Below, piece after piece: positions 1 through 7,511 of a stretch of 64,000 bases of DNA. Each line of letters opens with the position of its first letter. Position 1 is the stretch's first letter. Both the position numbers and the translations under genes were made by a program. The notes under the pieces were generated by a model. That model made no database searches. It saw only the letters and a list, made by a program, of their open reading frames with translations, and had not been told where the DNA came from. Source of the DNA: Clostridium sp. GTDB lineage: Bacteria; Bacillota; Clostridia; Lachnospirales; Lachnospiraceae. The stretch lies in assembly GCA_023664605.1 (NCBI GenBank), contig JAMPFF010000006.1, forward strand, positions 1 to 64,000, written 5' to 3'.

Positions 1-123
1 AAAAAAAGAAACGAGCAAGCCGTAGCAAGATGTACGGTGAAAACCCATTTCTTATCATTAATAGTAAGCTATTTTTCCCGTCCTGTCAATCCTCGATTTT
101 GATTTTTTCAAAATTGTTGAAAT

Positions 124-300
124 TTATTTTTTATTACTTATCCATATGTCCGCCGCTTTCTCCAAAACTCTAAAGTCACAACCAAACTTAACCACTTTTC
201 CGGTTTTCATCTGCTTATCATACAACTTATTTGCTTTTCCGATAACCTCATTAATTATCTTCAGGCGAAAAGAATATTTAAGAGAAAAATATTGATTACC
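124..300 (-). pseudogene. C-terminal fragment of an unrecognised protein at the left flank of the mobile element
   Basis: Read on the minus strand, this stretch is open for 58 codons and ends in a TAA stop, but it has no plausible start. An in-frame TGA lies immediately upstream. The translation looks like real coding sequence, with motifs such as KANKLYDKQMK, VVKFGCDFRVLEKAADIWI and a lysine-rich end. I do not recognise the family. It lies just outside or at the likely left end of the integrative element, so it may be the tail of a host gene interrupted by the insertion. That link is inference; the missing N-terminal part is not evident on the right flank. Confidence 0.35.
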
Positions 301-331
301 TCAAAAAAACCTTGATTTACGGGCATTAACA

Positions 332-407
332 CAGGACTTCAAACTAAATATACTACTAATTTACTACTTTTGAAAGAAAGAGCCTTGATATGACTTCCGA
401 AGTCCTG
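332..407. repeat. Inverted repeats around the left arm site, one shared with the xis-int intergenic region
   Basis: CAGGACTTC at 332-340 is inverted at 399-407. Between them, bases 376-396 are a perfect 21-bp inverted copy of bases 6028-6048, directly upstream of the integrase gene. The shared word contains AGCCTTGATATGACTT. A site common to the left end and the integrase promoter region fits binding by the excisionase or by a regulator, as in Tn916-type directionality control. That function is inferred. Confidence 0.5.
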
Positions 408-574
408 CAAGTCCAAAGACCAGCACACATATTCATTTTACTGTACATCTGGAAAAATTCGATATCTGATATGCCGTCAATGAAAGTCCGGTTTGCACTC
501 TCCCTTATTTCCTTGATAATAACACGCCTAGCGTCTAGGCTGTCACAAAGTGCTTGATGAGGTCTTGCACGAAT
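356..574 (-). pseudogene. C-terminal fragment of an unrecognised protein at the element's left end
   Basis: The minus strand is open for 72 codons, starting just after an in-frame TAG and lacking any start codon before the middle of the frame. The residues look like genuine protein (for example DARRVIIKEIRESANRTF and FFQMYSKMNMCAGLW). The stop codon falls inside the arm-site sequence GTAGTAAATTAG. I do not recognise the family. It is probably the surviving tail of a gene truncated during formation of this element, or an older cargo gene. It contains the short perfect hairpin GCCTAG-CGT-CTAGGC at 526-540. Confidence 0.35.
358..367. other. Left arm-type integrase site (Tn916 DR2-like)
   Basis: The ten bases AATTTACTAC are the complement of GTAGTAAATT, the core of the DR2 arm sites bound by the N-terminal domain of Tn916 integrase. 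The same ten bases recur after the integrase gene at 7269-7278. A second, weaker TACTACTA unit abuts it at 351-358. Presence at both ends, with a Tn916-type integrase between them, supports a recombination role. The DR2 match is from memory of the family. Confidence 0.6.
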
Positions 575-657
575 CTAGCACGGCTGACTGATACGGCTAT
601 TTATGGTAAATAATGTTATTTTTTGTAGAATGTTTCCATATATATGTCATTATTCCC

Positions 658-686
658 TTGCTAATCTGATTTTACTTTGATATAAT
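658..686 (+). promoter_or_regulatory. Sigma-A-type promoter at the left end of the element
   Basis: TTGCTA (658-663), a 17-base spacer and a perfect TATAAT (681-686). Transcription would start near 693 and run rightward through a structured leader towards the exported-protein gene at 1053. Confidence 0.55.
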
Positions 687-692
687 AGAGAA

Positions 693-964
693 ACAAGATA
701 AATAGTAATTAAAGGCAGATGATAAGGGGCGGCAACCCCTTATCACCCTATGCAGGAGACTTGCACTCTCCCACACAGCAATATTATTGCACCTACCTTA
801 TTGTAATCAATTTGCCTGATATTTTCAAGTATATCAGGCTAATATTGGATAGAAAGTGTTGTGGTGTTTGATATATCAGCGGTGTAGGAAAACAGATTTC
901 CTGCGCCGCTTTATTATTTATCTTGACAGATTAGCAGAGGGGTTATAATACCCCCTCTCTGCTG
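693..964 (+). other. Structured leader or small RNA region with an embedded 50-codon open frame
   Basis: Four hairpins follow one another: 721-744 (GATAAGGGG loop CCCCTTATC), 814-839 (GCCTGATAT loop ATATCAGGC), about 878-914 (a G-U-rich stem ending in CCGCTTTATTATTT, terminator-like), and 933-963 (AGCAGAGGGG against CCCCCTCTCTGCT). The last overlaps TTGACA (923-928) and TATAAT (944-949), 15 bases apart, and could be an operator over a second promoter. A 50-residue frame (719-871, ATG preceded by AAAGG) also fits here and starts MIRGGNPLSPYAG. The 12-mer TTGCACTCTCCC occurs at 492-503 and again at 761-772. An oriT, a regulatory leader and a small RNA are all possible. Confidence 0.35.
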
Positions 965-1052
965 AACTGTTCAAGATTTTACTGTATGTATGAAATGGCA
1001 TTAATACATTCAATATTTTTTGCCAAAAAACAAAACATGGAGGTAATCAATT

Positions 1053-1907
1053 ATGAAGAAACTTAACAAAATTTTAGCAACAATGTTTGCACTTGCACTC
1101 ATCTTTGCACTTCCCAGCCAGACAATGACGGCTCACGCACAGGGGTTCACTGGTCCTGGCGGAGAATATGAAGGCGGCGAGGGTTCAGGTAAATCCATAG
1201 AAGACTTTTTCAAGGACAGCGGAAGCACTTCCAGCTCCAGCTCTTCCAGCGGAAGTTCTTCCAGCGGAAGCTCTGACAGCGGCAGTTACTATTCTGCACC
1301 CAGCTCCGACAGCGGAAGTTCCTATGATGCACCCAGCTATGACGGCGGCTCTTCCAGTTCCGACAATGGCGGCTCTTCCAGTTCCGCGCCTGCAAGAAGC
1401 GCAAACGACGTGACAATGAACGTCACGGGCGGACAGAAATTCCGCGTTGTTATGAACTTCAACCACACCTATTATGAAGTGTACCACTGCGGCATCAGCA
1501 AAGCGACTTTCAGCGTGGCGGACAAAGACGGAAACCCTGTATACTACAAGAACATCACTGTAACGCAGGGTGATGACGGTCTCTGGTATCTGGACATTGT
1601 CTTTGCGGATGAAGTTGACACCACAGGCTATGTTGTAGGCTTATCCAAAGGCGATGCGTCCTACCTGTCCACGGAACTTGGCGTGAGCGGCATCCGTATC
1701 GCGGGCAGCGTGGTATTTTCAACAGCACCGGCACCGGCAACAGTTGAAGAAGTTTCTTCTGAACCGATTGCAACGCGTGTATGTAATTGTGGTCATACCA
1801 TGAATATTTATACCTACGGCTTATCTGCTGATGAAAAAGCCGCATGGAACGAACACATGAAAGAACATCTTGCAAAAGGCGAAGCAACTAATTACAGCGA
1901 CAATTAA
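1053..1907 (+). CDS. Exported Ser/Gly-rich protein of the mobile element
   Basis: A protein of 284 residues preceded by a strong GGAGG ribosome site. A Sec signal peptide (KK then a hydrophobic stretch, residues about 5-24) ends near AHAQ at residue 30. Residues about 45-118 are a low-complexity Ser/Gly/Tyr spacer. The folded part (about 120-235) starts near DVTMNVTGGQKFRVV and looks beta-rich. A C-terminal module contains CNCGH followed by WNEHMKEHL, so two Cys and several His could bind a metal. No sortase motif, lipobox or membrane anchor is seen at the end, so secretion or loose wall association is likely. I do not recognise a named family. It is the first gene of the element and probably cargo or a cell-surface accessory of transfer. 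A rho-independent terminator follows directly. Confidence 0.8.
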   Translation: MKKLNKILATMFALALIFALPSQTMTAHAQGFTGPGGEYEGGEGSGKSIEDFFKDSGSTSSSSSSSGSSSSGSSDSGSYYSAPSSDSGSSYDAPSYDGGSSSSDNGGSSSSAPARSANDVTMNVTGGQKFRVVMNFNHTYYEVYHCGISKATFSVADKDGNPVYYKNITVTQGDDGLWYLDIVFADEVDTTGYVVGLSKGDASYLSTELGVSGIRIAGSVVFSTAPAPATVEEVSSEPIATRVCNCGHTMNIYTYGLSADEKAAWNEHMKEHLAKGEATNYSDN

Positions 1908-1923
1908 GACACAGCACACAAGA

Positions 1924-1953
1924 CAGCAGGGATTTTTTCCCTGCTGTTTTTTT
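1924..1953 (+). terminator. Rho-independent terminator after the exported protein gene
   Basis: CAGCAGGGA pairs with TCCCTGCTG around a five-T loop and is followed by seven T. It lies 17 bases past the stop codon. Confidence 0.9.
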
Positions 1954-2061
1954 CAACTTTTTCTATTTCTTCCAAAATAAAAAAGAGCGTCTCCCGCTCC
2001 CTCTAATACGTTTCTTTATCATTCCACTACATTTCAAACTAAATTTTTTATATCTTATAGG

Positions 2062-2087
2062 GGCAAAACATACGTTTTGCCTTTTTT
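2062..2087 (+). terminator. Second rho-independent terminator in the 1908-2300 gap
   Basis: GGCAAAAC-ATAC-GTTTTGCC followed by TTTTTT. Just downstream is another small stem (GGGGATAATCCCC, about 2091-2103). The rest of the 1908-2300 gap is AT-rich and shows no gene. Confidence 0.8.
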
Positions 2088-2300
2088 CTCGGGGATAATC
2101 CCCGTTCCCCTATTTTTTCTTGAATATTCAATTTTTTATTAATTTTATTAAATTACTTGCAAAGCCTGTCTCACTTCTTTACATCCTCTCTTTATATTTA
2201 TGTCTTTTTGGATGGGTTTTGTCAAGCGGTTCATAAAAAAATTAACAAAAAATTTACAAAATGATGGGTTCCCCAAAAAATGATGAAAGGAGTTTTTATA

Positions 2301-2330
2301 ATGCGCATTATATGGAATTTATTTATATGA
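2301..2330 (+). CDS. Candidate nine-codon leader peptide coupled to the HTH gene
   Basis: ATG at 2301 sits eight bases after a near-perfect GAAAGGAG ribosome site (2285-2292) and encodes MRIIWNLFI. Its TGA stop overlaps the ATG of the downstream regulator as ATGA at 2327-2330. The regulator itself has no ribosome site of its own at that start, so translation of the leader may feed ribosomes into it by coupling. This is read directly from sequence; the function is inferred. Confidence 0.4.
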   Translation: MRIIWNLFI

Positions 2331-2704
2331 TAACTGAACAATTTATACTGGAATTTCAAAAAAGATTACACAAAGCACTTCTTGAACACCGTAAAAAGAA
2401 ACATTTAACTCAACAAAATGTGGCTGATAAGATGTGCATATCACTTGACACTTATAAACGCTTGGAACATGGAAAATATCTGGATATATTCAAACTTCTA
2501 AGCGTGTTCCAAGAATTGGACTTTTCCGCGGCTGAAATTATTGATGTGTTAGGTCTCCCCCTACTTACAGGACAAGAGATAAAAGAAAATGCAATCTATT
2601 CCACTGTGCGTGAAAACTGCCATGATATGGACAATATGACGCTGGAAAAACTACTTTCTATCATCTGCGCTGAACGTGCAAACCGATTGGAAAAGCAAAG
2701 ATAA
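2327..2704 (+). CDS. HTH (XRE-type) regulator of the mobile element
   Basis: 125 residues from the coupled ATG at 2327. Upstream in-frame ATGs at 2261 and 2312 exist but lack a well-placed ribosome site. Residues about 13-50 form a Cro/C1-type helix-turn-helix: LHKALLEHRKKKHLTQQNVADKM followed by ISLDTYKRLEHGKYL, with the typical recognition-helix spacing. The remainder is helical and has no known ligand domain. It lies between the exported-protein gene and the transfer genes, where Tn916-type elements keep a regulator, so control of the transfer and excision genes is likely. A stem-loop (2712-2750) separates it from the transfer operon. Confidence 0.7.
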   Translation: MITEQFILEFQKRLHKALLEHRKKKHLTQQNVADKMCISLDTYKRLEHGKYLDIFKLLSVFQELDFSAAEIIDVLGLPLLTGQEIKENAIYSTVRENCHDMDNMTLEKLLSIICAERANRLEKQR

Positions 2705-2711
2705 AATTCAT

Positions 2712-2750
2712 AGTGCCTAATCTGCACTGTATGGTGCAGATTATGGCACT
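2712..2750. terminator. Stem-loop between regulator and transfer genes
   Basis: AGTGCC-TAATCTGCAC pairs with GTGCAGATTATGGCACT with a single bulge. Because it lacks a T-run, it may be an attenuator or protein-binding hairpin rather than a strong terminator. Confidence 0.5.
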
Positions 2751-2831
2751 TTCAGTCTGCATCATTTTGTTACTATTACAATAGAAAATGCTTATAACAA
2801 ATAAGCAAAATCAGAAAGGAGAAAACAAATC

Positions 2832-3221
2832 ATGGCACTTGTAAACCCTTGGTTTTTTATTAAGAACCTGTTTGATGCAGAAACTTTTTTGGCAAATACG
2901 GGGAATAAATTCCGGTTCCTTTTCGGAAAACCCTATCAGTCAAAGAAGCATCCGGATGAAGTCGGCGCGACTTTAACCCTGCAAATTCTGTATGACCGGA
3001 CGGACTACGGCACAGACAAGAACGGGCAGAAACGCGGAAGCAACCTAATGAATACATTTGACGTTACCATACTTAACGGGAAAACAGAAATACCCTTTAA
3101 AAGCGGCGACATAGTTTCCTTGGTAGATTTTATACCGGAAAAATCTTATGTAATAGGTTTCGACTTGTTATTACGTTTCAAGGATGTGAAGAAAGCAGGT
3201 GGTTCAGATGGACAAAATTAA
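2832..3221 (+). CDS. DUF961-like transfer-region protein (Tn916 Orf22/23 position)
   Basis: 129 residues with ribosome site AGAAAGGAG. No membrane segment or catalytic motif is visible; the sequence is mostly beta and charged (for example TLTLQILYDRTDYGTD and FDVTILNGKTEIPFKSGD). Small proteins of this kind precede the coupling-protein gene in Tn916-type elements (Orf22/Orf23, DUF961), and that is the basis of the call. The gene overlaps the next start by 14 nt, so the two are probably translationally coupled. Its role in transfer is not established. Confidence 0.6.
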   Translation: MALVNPWFFIKNLFDAETFLANTGNKFRFLFGKPYQSKKHPDEVGATLTLQILYDRTDYGTDKNGQKRGSNLMNTFDVTILNGKTEIPFKSGDIVSLVDFIPEKSYVIGFDLLLRFKDVKKAGGSDGQN

Positions 3222-4515
3222 ATCTGACCGCCAGATAAAAGGCGGATGTATGCTGTTATGGTTCACAGTCAATTTTGTTTTAAGCGCGGTATTTTACCGC
3301 GCTTGGAACATAACAAGAAGCGGCTTATTACAAATGGCAACGACTGTATGCTTAGTTGCAGGCATCATCCCTTTTTTCTATTCTGCCGTCATATGGGCAT
3401 ACAGCAACCGCATAGAGAGGGGCATAAAATACGCATGGAAGCATTACCGTTTAGCGCTTGGACTAAGAAAGCAACTGTTAAATGCCGGAATCTACACAAC
3501 CCAAAGGCTGGGCGCGGTCAAGTGGGCAAAAATCCCGTGGATTGTGGTTGATTTTGCGCCGGATTTTAAAAGCGGCACTGTCTGGATACGAAACAGCATT
3601 CAATTCAATGACAAATTAAGCAGGATAGACATTTCCTCATCCCTTGGAAGATATGTCGTTGAGCAGGTATATTTGACGGATAATGAAAACCACTACCGAT
3701 TTGACTTCTACGATTCTTCCCTTGAACGGCGTTTATCGTTTGACAGTTTTGGGGCGTTTAAAGCGCATTCGGATTTATTGGGAAACTATGAGTTGTTTAT
3801 TGATTCCTACACGAATTTAACGCTTACCCATCAGCTTATAGCAGGGCAGACAGGCTCCGGCAAGACTTATGCACTGCATGGATATCTGCTCCAAATGCTT
3901 ATAAAGCCTATTCCGTATCATTTGTACTTTGCCGACCCGAAAGCGTCAAGCATTGCCTTATTAGGTGAAAAGGTGTCGCCGGAAAATACAGCAGATGATT
4001 TTGACAGGATTGTTTCCTTACTGGAAACTTTCGTTTCACGGATGCAGGAAAGACAGCAGGAAATGAAAAGGAATTTAGAAGAGAAAATCGACGGCGATTA
4101 CAGGGATTTTGAACTTGCGCCCCATATTCTGATATTTGATGAATTTGCGGATTTTTCCATGCTTTTGCAGTCAAAAGAGAAGAAGATGCGCGACCATGTA
4201 GAAAGCCTGTTATCCGCAATCGTACTAAAGGGGCGGCAGTCCGGCTTTTTTATCTGGATTGTCATGCAGCAGGCGGGAAGCAACAATCTGCCGACGTACA
4301 TCAGGGATAATCTTCCCTGTAAAGTCGTTTTAGGGAACGCCGAAGAGCAGACATATGTTACGGCATTCGGGAGGGGCGCGGATATACCGCCTCGGAAGAT
4401 GAAAGCGGGCGACGGCGTATTCACCTATCCGGCGATAGCGAACAAGCCTAGATTGTGTGAGTTTCCGACATTAGACTTTGATATTTTGAAGTCACTGGAA
4501 GCTGGGGTAATGTAA
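3208..4515 (+). CDS. FtsK/SpoIIIE-type DNA translocase, mobilization coupling protein
   Basis: 435 residues from the ATG at 3208, chosen over the GTG at 3199 because AGGTGG lies just upstream. Two hydrophobic segments near residues 15-60 anchor it in the membrane. The C-terminal half is a FtsK/HerA ATPase: Walker A AGQTGSGKT near residue 213 and Walker B ILIFDEFADF near 310, followed by GRQSGFFIWIVMQQAG. In Tn916-type systems this protein (Orf21/TcpA) brings the relaxosome to the secretion channel. Here no channel genes are present, so it may dock onto the machinery of another element. The relaxase follows after a 59-base gap. Confidence 0.88.
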   Translation: MDKIKSDRQIKGGCMLLWFTVNFVLSAVFYRAWNITRSGLLQMATTVCLVAGIIPFFYSAVIWAYSNRIERGIKYAWKHYRLALGLRKQLLNAGIYTTQRLGAVKWAKIPWIVVDFAPDFKSGTVWIRNSIQFNDKLSRIDISSSLGRYVVEQVYLTDNENHYRFDFYDSSLERRLSFDSFGAFKAHSDLLGNYELFIDSYTNLTLTHQLIAGQTGSGKTYALHGYLLQMLIKPIPYHLYFADPKASSIALLGEKVSPENTADDFDRIVSLLETFVSRMQERQQEMKRNLEEKIDGDYRDFELAPHILIFDEFADFSMLLQSKEKKMRDHVESLLSAIVLKGRQSGFFIWIVMQQAGSNNLPTYIRDNLPCKVVLGNAEEQTYVTAFGRGADIPPRKMKAGDGVFTYPAIANKPRLCEFPTLDFDILKSLEAGVM

Positions 4516-4574
4516 TTACCCCAGCTCCAGACTTATCAAAAAAATATATAAAACCATAAAAGGAGGTCGTAAAC

Positions 4575-5762
4575 ATGACAACAACAGACTCTAGCAACAT
4601 TGAAAGCATGAAGCCGCCGCCGGAAATGCTGACGGGCGTTGACGAATTAACCGTCGTTTTGATTCCTGATACAATCCGCTTGAACTGCTTGGCAGATTGG
4701 GAAGCAAAAGCTGAAAGCGTGATAAAGACCTTTGAAGAAGCGGCAGACCTTAAACATATTTTTGGAGAGCGGAAAGACTTAGACGGCAAGCCGCCCCAAG
4801 GCTATACAAACGCCTATCAGTACGGCGATAACCCTTTTTACTTTGCAGTAGCCTATCACCCGCAATGCCCTAAAATGGGCGTAGTCATAAAATTTAGTGC
4901 GCACAGCTGGGCGGCATACTGCCGGAAAGCGCAGACGAATATAAAAAGGTTTTTGACATCCATTCAGTCAAGGTTCTACCGCTTTCGCCTTAGCCGGATT
5001 GATTTCACGATAGATTACCAAAACTGGAATATATCCGTAGATGACATTTACCAAAGTCTCATAAATAAGCGTCTGGAAATACACGACTGCAAAGGTAAAA
5101 TTAACCATTCGGGAATTACGGCATATGAATCAAACGGCAAAGCCAGCACGTTCTATGTTGGAAGCAAAAAAACAGGCACAAGGCTTTTTCTAAGGATTTA
5201 TGACAAAAAGCTGGAACAGATTGAGCAAAACGGATTCCGTTTCCAAGAAGCCTTAAATACAACCTCATGGGTGCGCTTTGAAGCAGTATTTAAGGGGAAA
5301 TACGCCCATCAGTTGACAGATATCATCATGCAGACCGACGAAAATAAGCTGAATGACTTGATTATTGACAAAGTAGCTGAAAAATACAGGTTCTACGACT
5401 TGGAAAACGAAGAATATACGGATTTCACAAAAGCCTTGCTTGAAAGGCGGAAAGGGAAGTTTCGGCACCTGCGCTTGGAAAGTCCAAGAAATAACGCGCT
5501 CATTTGTTCGCTTGCACACCTTATCAGTAATTCCGGATTGTTCTCGACCATGTATAAATGCGACAAGATATGGGGCGACGAAACATCAATGGATTTGCTC
5601 AACTATCTGCACGATATCTATATGAAGAGTTATACGCCGAATGATGATGTAAAACTTTGGTTAAAAAAGCATAAAGACACATTAGCAGAACAATCCCTGC
5701 AAGATGACCTCGAACTGTTAAGACTGTCAAAAAAAATGAAAAGCGCGGATGAACCGGCTTAA
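4575..5762 (+). CDS. Rep_trans-family relaxase / replication initiator (MOB_T type)
   Basis: 395 residues behind an ideal AAAGGAGG site. The family resembles Orf20 of Tn916, NicK of ICEBs1 and rolling-circle plasmid Rep_trans proteins. The core shows [13 protein letters not shown] near residue 137 with acidic metal-binding residues, and [14 protein letters not shown] near residue 207, whose Tyr is the likely nicking residue. Such proteins nick oriT in one strand for transfer and often also for autonomous rolling-circle replication of the excised circle. It lies between the coupling ATPase and the excisionase. The cognate oriT is not proven; a structured, repeat-bearing stretch at about 430-870 is one candidate. 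Confidence 0.85.
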   Translation: MTTTDSSNIESMKPPPEMLTGVDELTVVLIPDTIRLNCLADWEAKAESVIKTFEEAADLKHIFGERKDLDGKPPQGYTNAYQYGDNPFYFAVAYHPQCPKMGVVIKFSAHSWAAYCRKAQTNIKRFLTSIQSRFYRFRLSRIDFTIDYQNWNISVDDIYQSLINKRLEIHDCKGKINHSGITAYESNGKASTFYVGSKKTGTRLFLRIYDKKLEQIEQNGFRFQEALNTTSWVRFEAVFKGKYAHQLTDIIMQTDENKLNDLIIDKVAEKYRFYDLENEEYTDFTKALLERRKGKFRHLRLESPRNNALICSLAHLISNSGLFSTMYKCDKIWGDETSMDLLNYLHDIYMKSYTPNDDVKLWLKKHKDTLAEQSLQDDLELLRLSKKMKSADEPA

Positions 5763-5788
5763 AACATTTTACCGGAAAGGGGGATTTT

Positions 5789-5992
5789 ATGAGAAATATC
5801 CATGTACCTATCAGTGAGAAATACTCGCTTACAATAGAAGAAGCCGCCGCTTATTTCCGAATAGGTGAAAACAAACTGCGGCGTTTTATAGATGAAAACC
5901 GCAATGCAGACTGGGTTCTTATGAACGGGAACCGGATGCAGATTAAGCGTAAACAATTTGAGAAAATACTTGATGAAACAAGCGCAATATAA
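5789..5992 (+). CDS. xis: Excisionase, Tn916 Xis family
   Basis: 67 residues behind AAAGGGGG. This is a winged-helix DNA-binding protein matching the Tn916 excisionase family in size and pattern: [22 protein letters not shown], then a wing region [17 protein letters not shown]. Xis bends DNA near the ends, favours excision over integration and may repress int. It sits 78 bases upstream of the integrase gene, the usual xis-int order. The intergenic stretch holds an inverted repeat shared with the left end, which could be its binding site. Confidence 0.85.
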   Translation: MRNIHVPISEKYSLTIEEAAAYFRIGENKLRRFIDENRNADWVLMNGNRMQIKRKQFEKILDETSAI

Positions 5993-6001
5993 TGGCGGAA
6001 A

Positions 6002-6044
6002 AAGCCTTGATATGTTATAATATACATAAGTCATATCAAGGCTC
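6002..6044. promoter_or_regulatory. Inverted repeat in the xis-int intergenic region
   Basis: AGCCTTGATATG (6003-6014) is inverted as CATATCAAGGCT (6032-6043), a perfect 12-bp stem around an AT-rich loop containing TATAATATA. The right half extends to a 21-bp perfect match (inverted) with 376-396 at the left end. It is a candidate Xis- or repressor-binding site governing int expression. Confidence 0.55.
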
Positions 6045-6070
6045 TTTCCTTAACAGGAGGGAGAAAAAAG

Positions 6071-7258
6071 ATGGAAAAAAGAAGAGATTCCAAAAAAAGA
6101 ATTTTAAATAATGGAGAGAGCCAGAGAAAAGACGGGAGATATGCTTACAAATATATTGACACTTATGGAAAAGAGCGGTTTGTCTATGCTTGGAAGTTAG
6201 TGCCTACAGACAAGACCCCTGCCGGAAAGCGTAACGATATATCTCTTAGGGAAAAGGAAAAAGAGATACAAAAAGACCTTATCGACGGGATAGACACGAT
6301 AGGCAAAAAAATGACGGTCTGTGAACTTTATGCAAAACAGATACGTCATCGGGGAAACGTAAGACACAACACCACAAAAGGGCGTGAGCGTCTCATGAAA
6401 CTGCTGGAAACAGATATGCTTGGTTCCTGCCTTATTGACAGTGTGAAACTGTCCGACGCGAAAGAATGGGCGTTGCGCATGAAAGAAAAGGGAATGTCCT
6501 ACCAGACCATAAGCAATGACAAGCGGTCTTTAAAAGCCGCTTTCTATACGGCGATACAGGACGATTGTATAAGGAAAAACCCCTTTGATTTCCAGTTAAG
6601 CACTGTGATTGAAGATGACAGAGAGAAAAAAATGCCTCTTACGGCACAACAGGAAGAAAGCCTTTTATCCTTTATGCAAAATGACAGCGTTTATCAGAAA
6701 TACCGTGATGACACTATCATCCTGCTGGGAACAGGACTTAGAATCTCCGAACTCTGCGGACTGACTAAAAATGACATTGACTTTGAAAAGAGGATAATCA
6801 AGGTAGACCATCAGCTTTTACGAAGCGCGGAAACTGGCTACTATGTAGAGAAGCCAAAAACGCAAAACGGCATCAGACAGATTCCAATGAGTAAAAAAGT
6901 ATATGAAGCGTTAAATCGCGTAGTGGCAGACTGCAAGGAAACGAATGTAACCATTGACGGCTACAGTAATTTTCTTTTCCAAAGCAGAAACGGTTTTCCG
7001 AAAACAAGCATGGACTACGACAATATGTTCCGTGGACTTACAAAGAAGTATAATAAGTGCCATGAAAAAGCGTTGCCTAAAGTAATCACTCCCCACACTT
7101 TCCGCCATACATTCTGCACCAGCTTAGCCAACGCCGGAATGAACCCGAAAGCATTGCAATACATCATGGGTCATTCAAATATTACTATGACGCTTAATTA
7201 CTACGCACACGCAACATTCGATTCTGCAAGGATTGAAATGGAACGGCTGGAAATATAG
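6071..7258 (+). CDS. int: Tyrosine recombinase/integrase, Tn916 family
   Basis: 395 residues, close to the 405 of Tn916 Int, behind AGGAGGGAG. Residues about 10-75 form the Tn916-type arm-binding domain (DGRYAYKYIDTYGKERFVYA), about 80-180 the SAM-like core-binding domain, and about 190-395 the catalytic domain. The catalytic set is complete: Arg224 (GTGLRISELCGL), a Lys in the KPKTQNG hairpin near 264, His342 and Arg345 (PHTFRHTFC), His368 (GHSN) and Tyr378 (LNYYAH). It catalyses integration and, with Xis, excision. Arm-type sites follow within 20 bases of the stop, as expected at the right end of such an element. Confidence 0.95.
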   Translation: MEKRRDSKKRILNNGESQRKDGRYAYKYIDTYGKERFVYAWKLVPTDKTPAGKRNDISLREKEKEIQKDLIDGIDTIGKKMTVCELYAKQIRHRGNVRHNTTKGRERLMKLLETDMLGSCLIDSVKLSDAKEWALRMKEKGMSYQTISNDKRSLKAAFYTAIQDDCIRKNPFDFQLSTVIEDDREKKMPLTAQQEESLLSFMQNDSVYQKYRDDTIILLGTGLRISELCGLTKNDIDFEKRIIKVDHQLLRSAETGYYVEKPKTQNGIRQIPMSKKVYEALNRVVADCKETNVTIDGYSNFLFQSRNGFPKTSMDYDNMFRGLTKKYNKCHEKALPKVITPHTFRHTFCTSLANAGMNPKALQYIMGHSNITMTLNYYAHATFDSARIEMERLEI

Positions 7259-7268
7259 ACGCAAGCAG

Positions 7269-7290
7269 AATTTACTACTTTTTTTACTAC
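7269..7290. other. Right arm-type integrase sites
   Basis: AATTTACTAC at 7269-7278 is identical to the left site at 358-367, and TTTTTACTAC follows at 7281-7290. This pair lies 11 bases past the int stop, where Tn916 carries its right DR2 repeats. Confidence 0.6.
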
Positions 7291-7323
7291 TGCCCAGAGT
7301 GAAAAACTAACAGGTTTTAAAAG

Positions 7324-7401
7324 CATATAAGAATTTCTCCCGATATCTAAAATGCCGGAAAACCCCGAAAATACAGGTTATACCGACATATGAGAATTTC
7401 T
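7324..7401. repeat. Near-identical 15-base direct repeats at the right end
   Basis: CATATAAGAATTTCT (7324-7338) and CATATGAGAATTTCT (7387-7401) differ by one base and are 63 bases apart. They may be core-type integrase sites or mark the right junction. No clear partner was found at the left end, so this remains open. Confidence 0.35.
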
Positions 7402-7511
7402 AAAGAGATAATCTAAATTCATGAAAGATATTCCTTATCAAAACTATTTATCATCATAGTACTCTTTACATTGGTATATATTTTTCCCATGCCCGCTCTG
7501 AGAATGAAATA

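Larger units (their letters stand above)
300..7400. mobile_element. Tn916-related integrative and mobilizable element (IME); ends approximate
   Basis: A compact element of about 7 kb, from arm-type integrase sites on the left (about 358-367) to arm-type sites just after the integrase gene (7269-7290). It encodes in order an exported protein, an HTH regulator, a DUF961-like protein, an FtsK/TcpA-like coupling ATPase, a Rep_trans/MOB_T relaxase, a Tn916-type excisionase and a tyrosine integrase. That is the processing and recombination half of a Tn916-type element. No VirB4-, VirB6- or hydrolase-type conjugation genes are present, so it should be mobilizable rather than self-transmissible. The exact att junctions cannot be fixed from one sequence. 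The left end is expected somewhere in about 150-340 and the right end in about 7290-7430. Confidence 0.75.

Noticed and set aside
1185..1487. Two overlapping minus-strand frames opposite the Ser/Gly-rich gene
   Set aside because: They are shadows of the low-complexity Ser/Gly codons of the plus-strand gene, lack ribosome sites and show biased composition.
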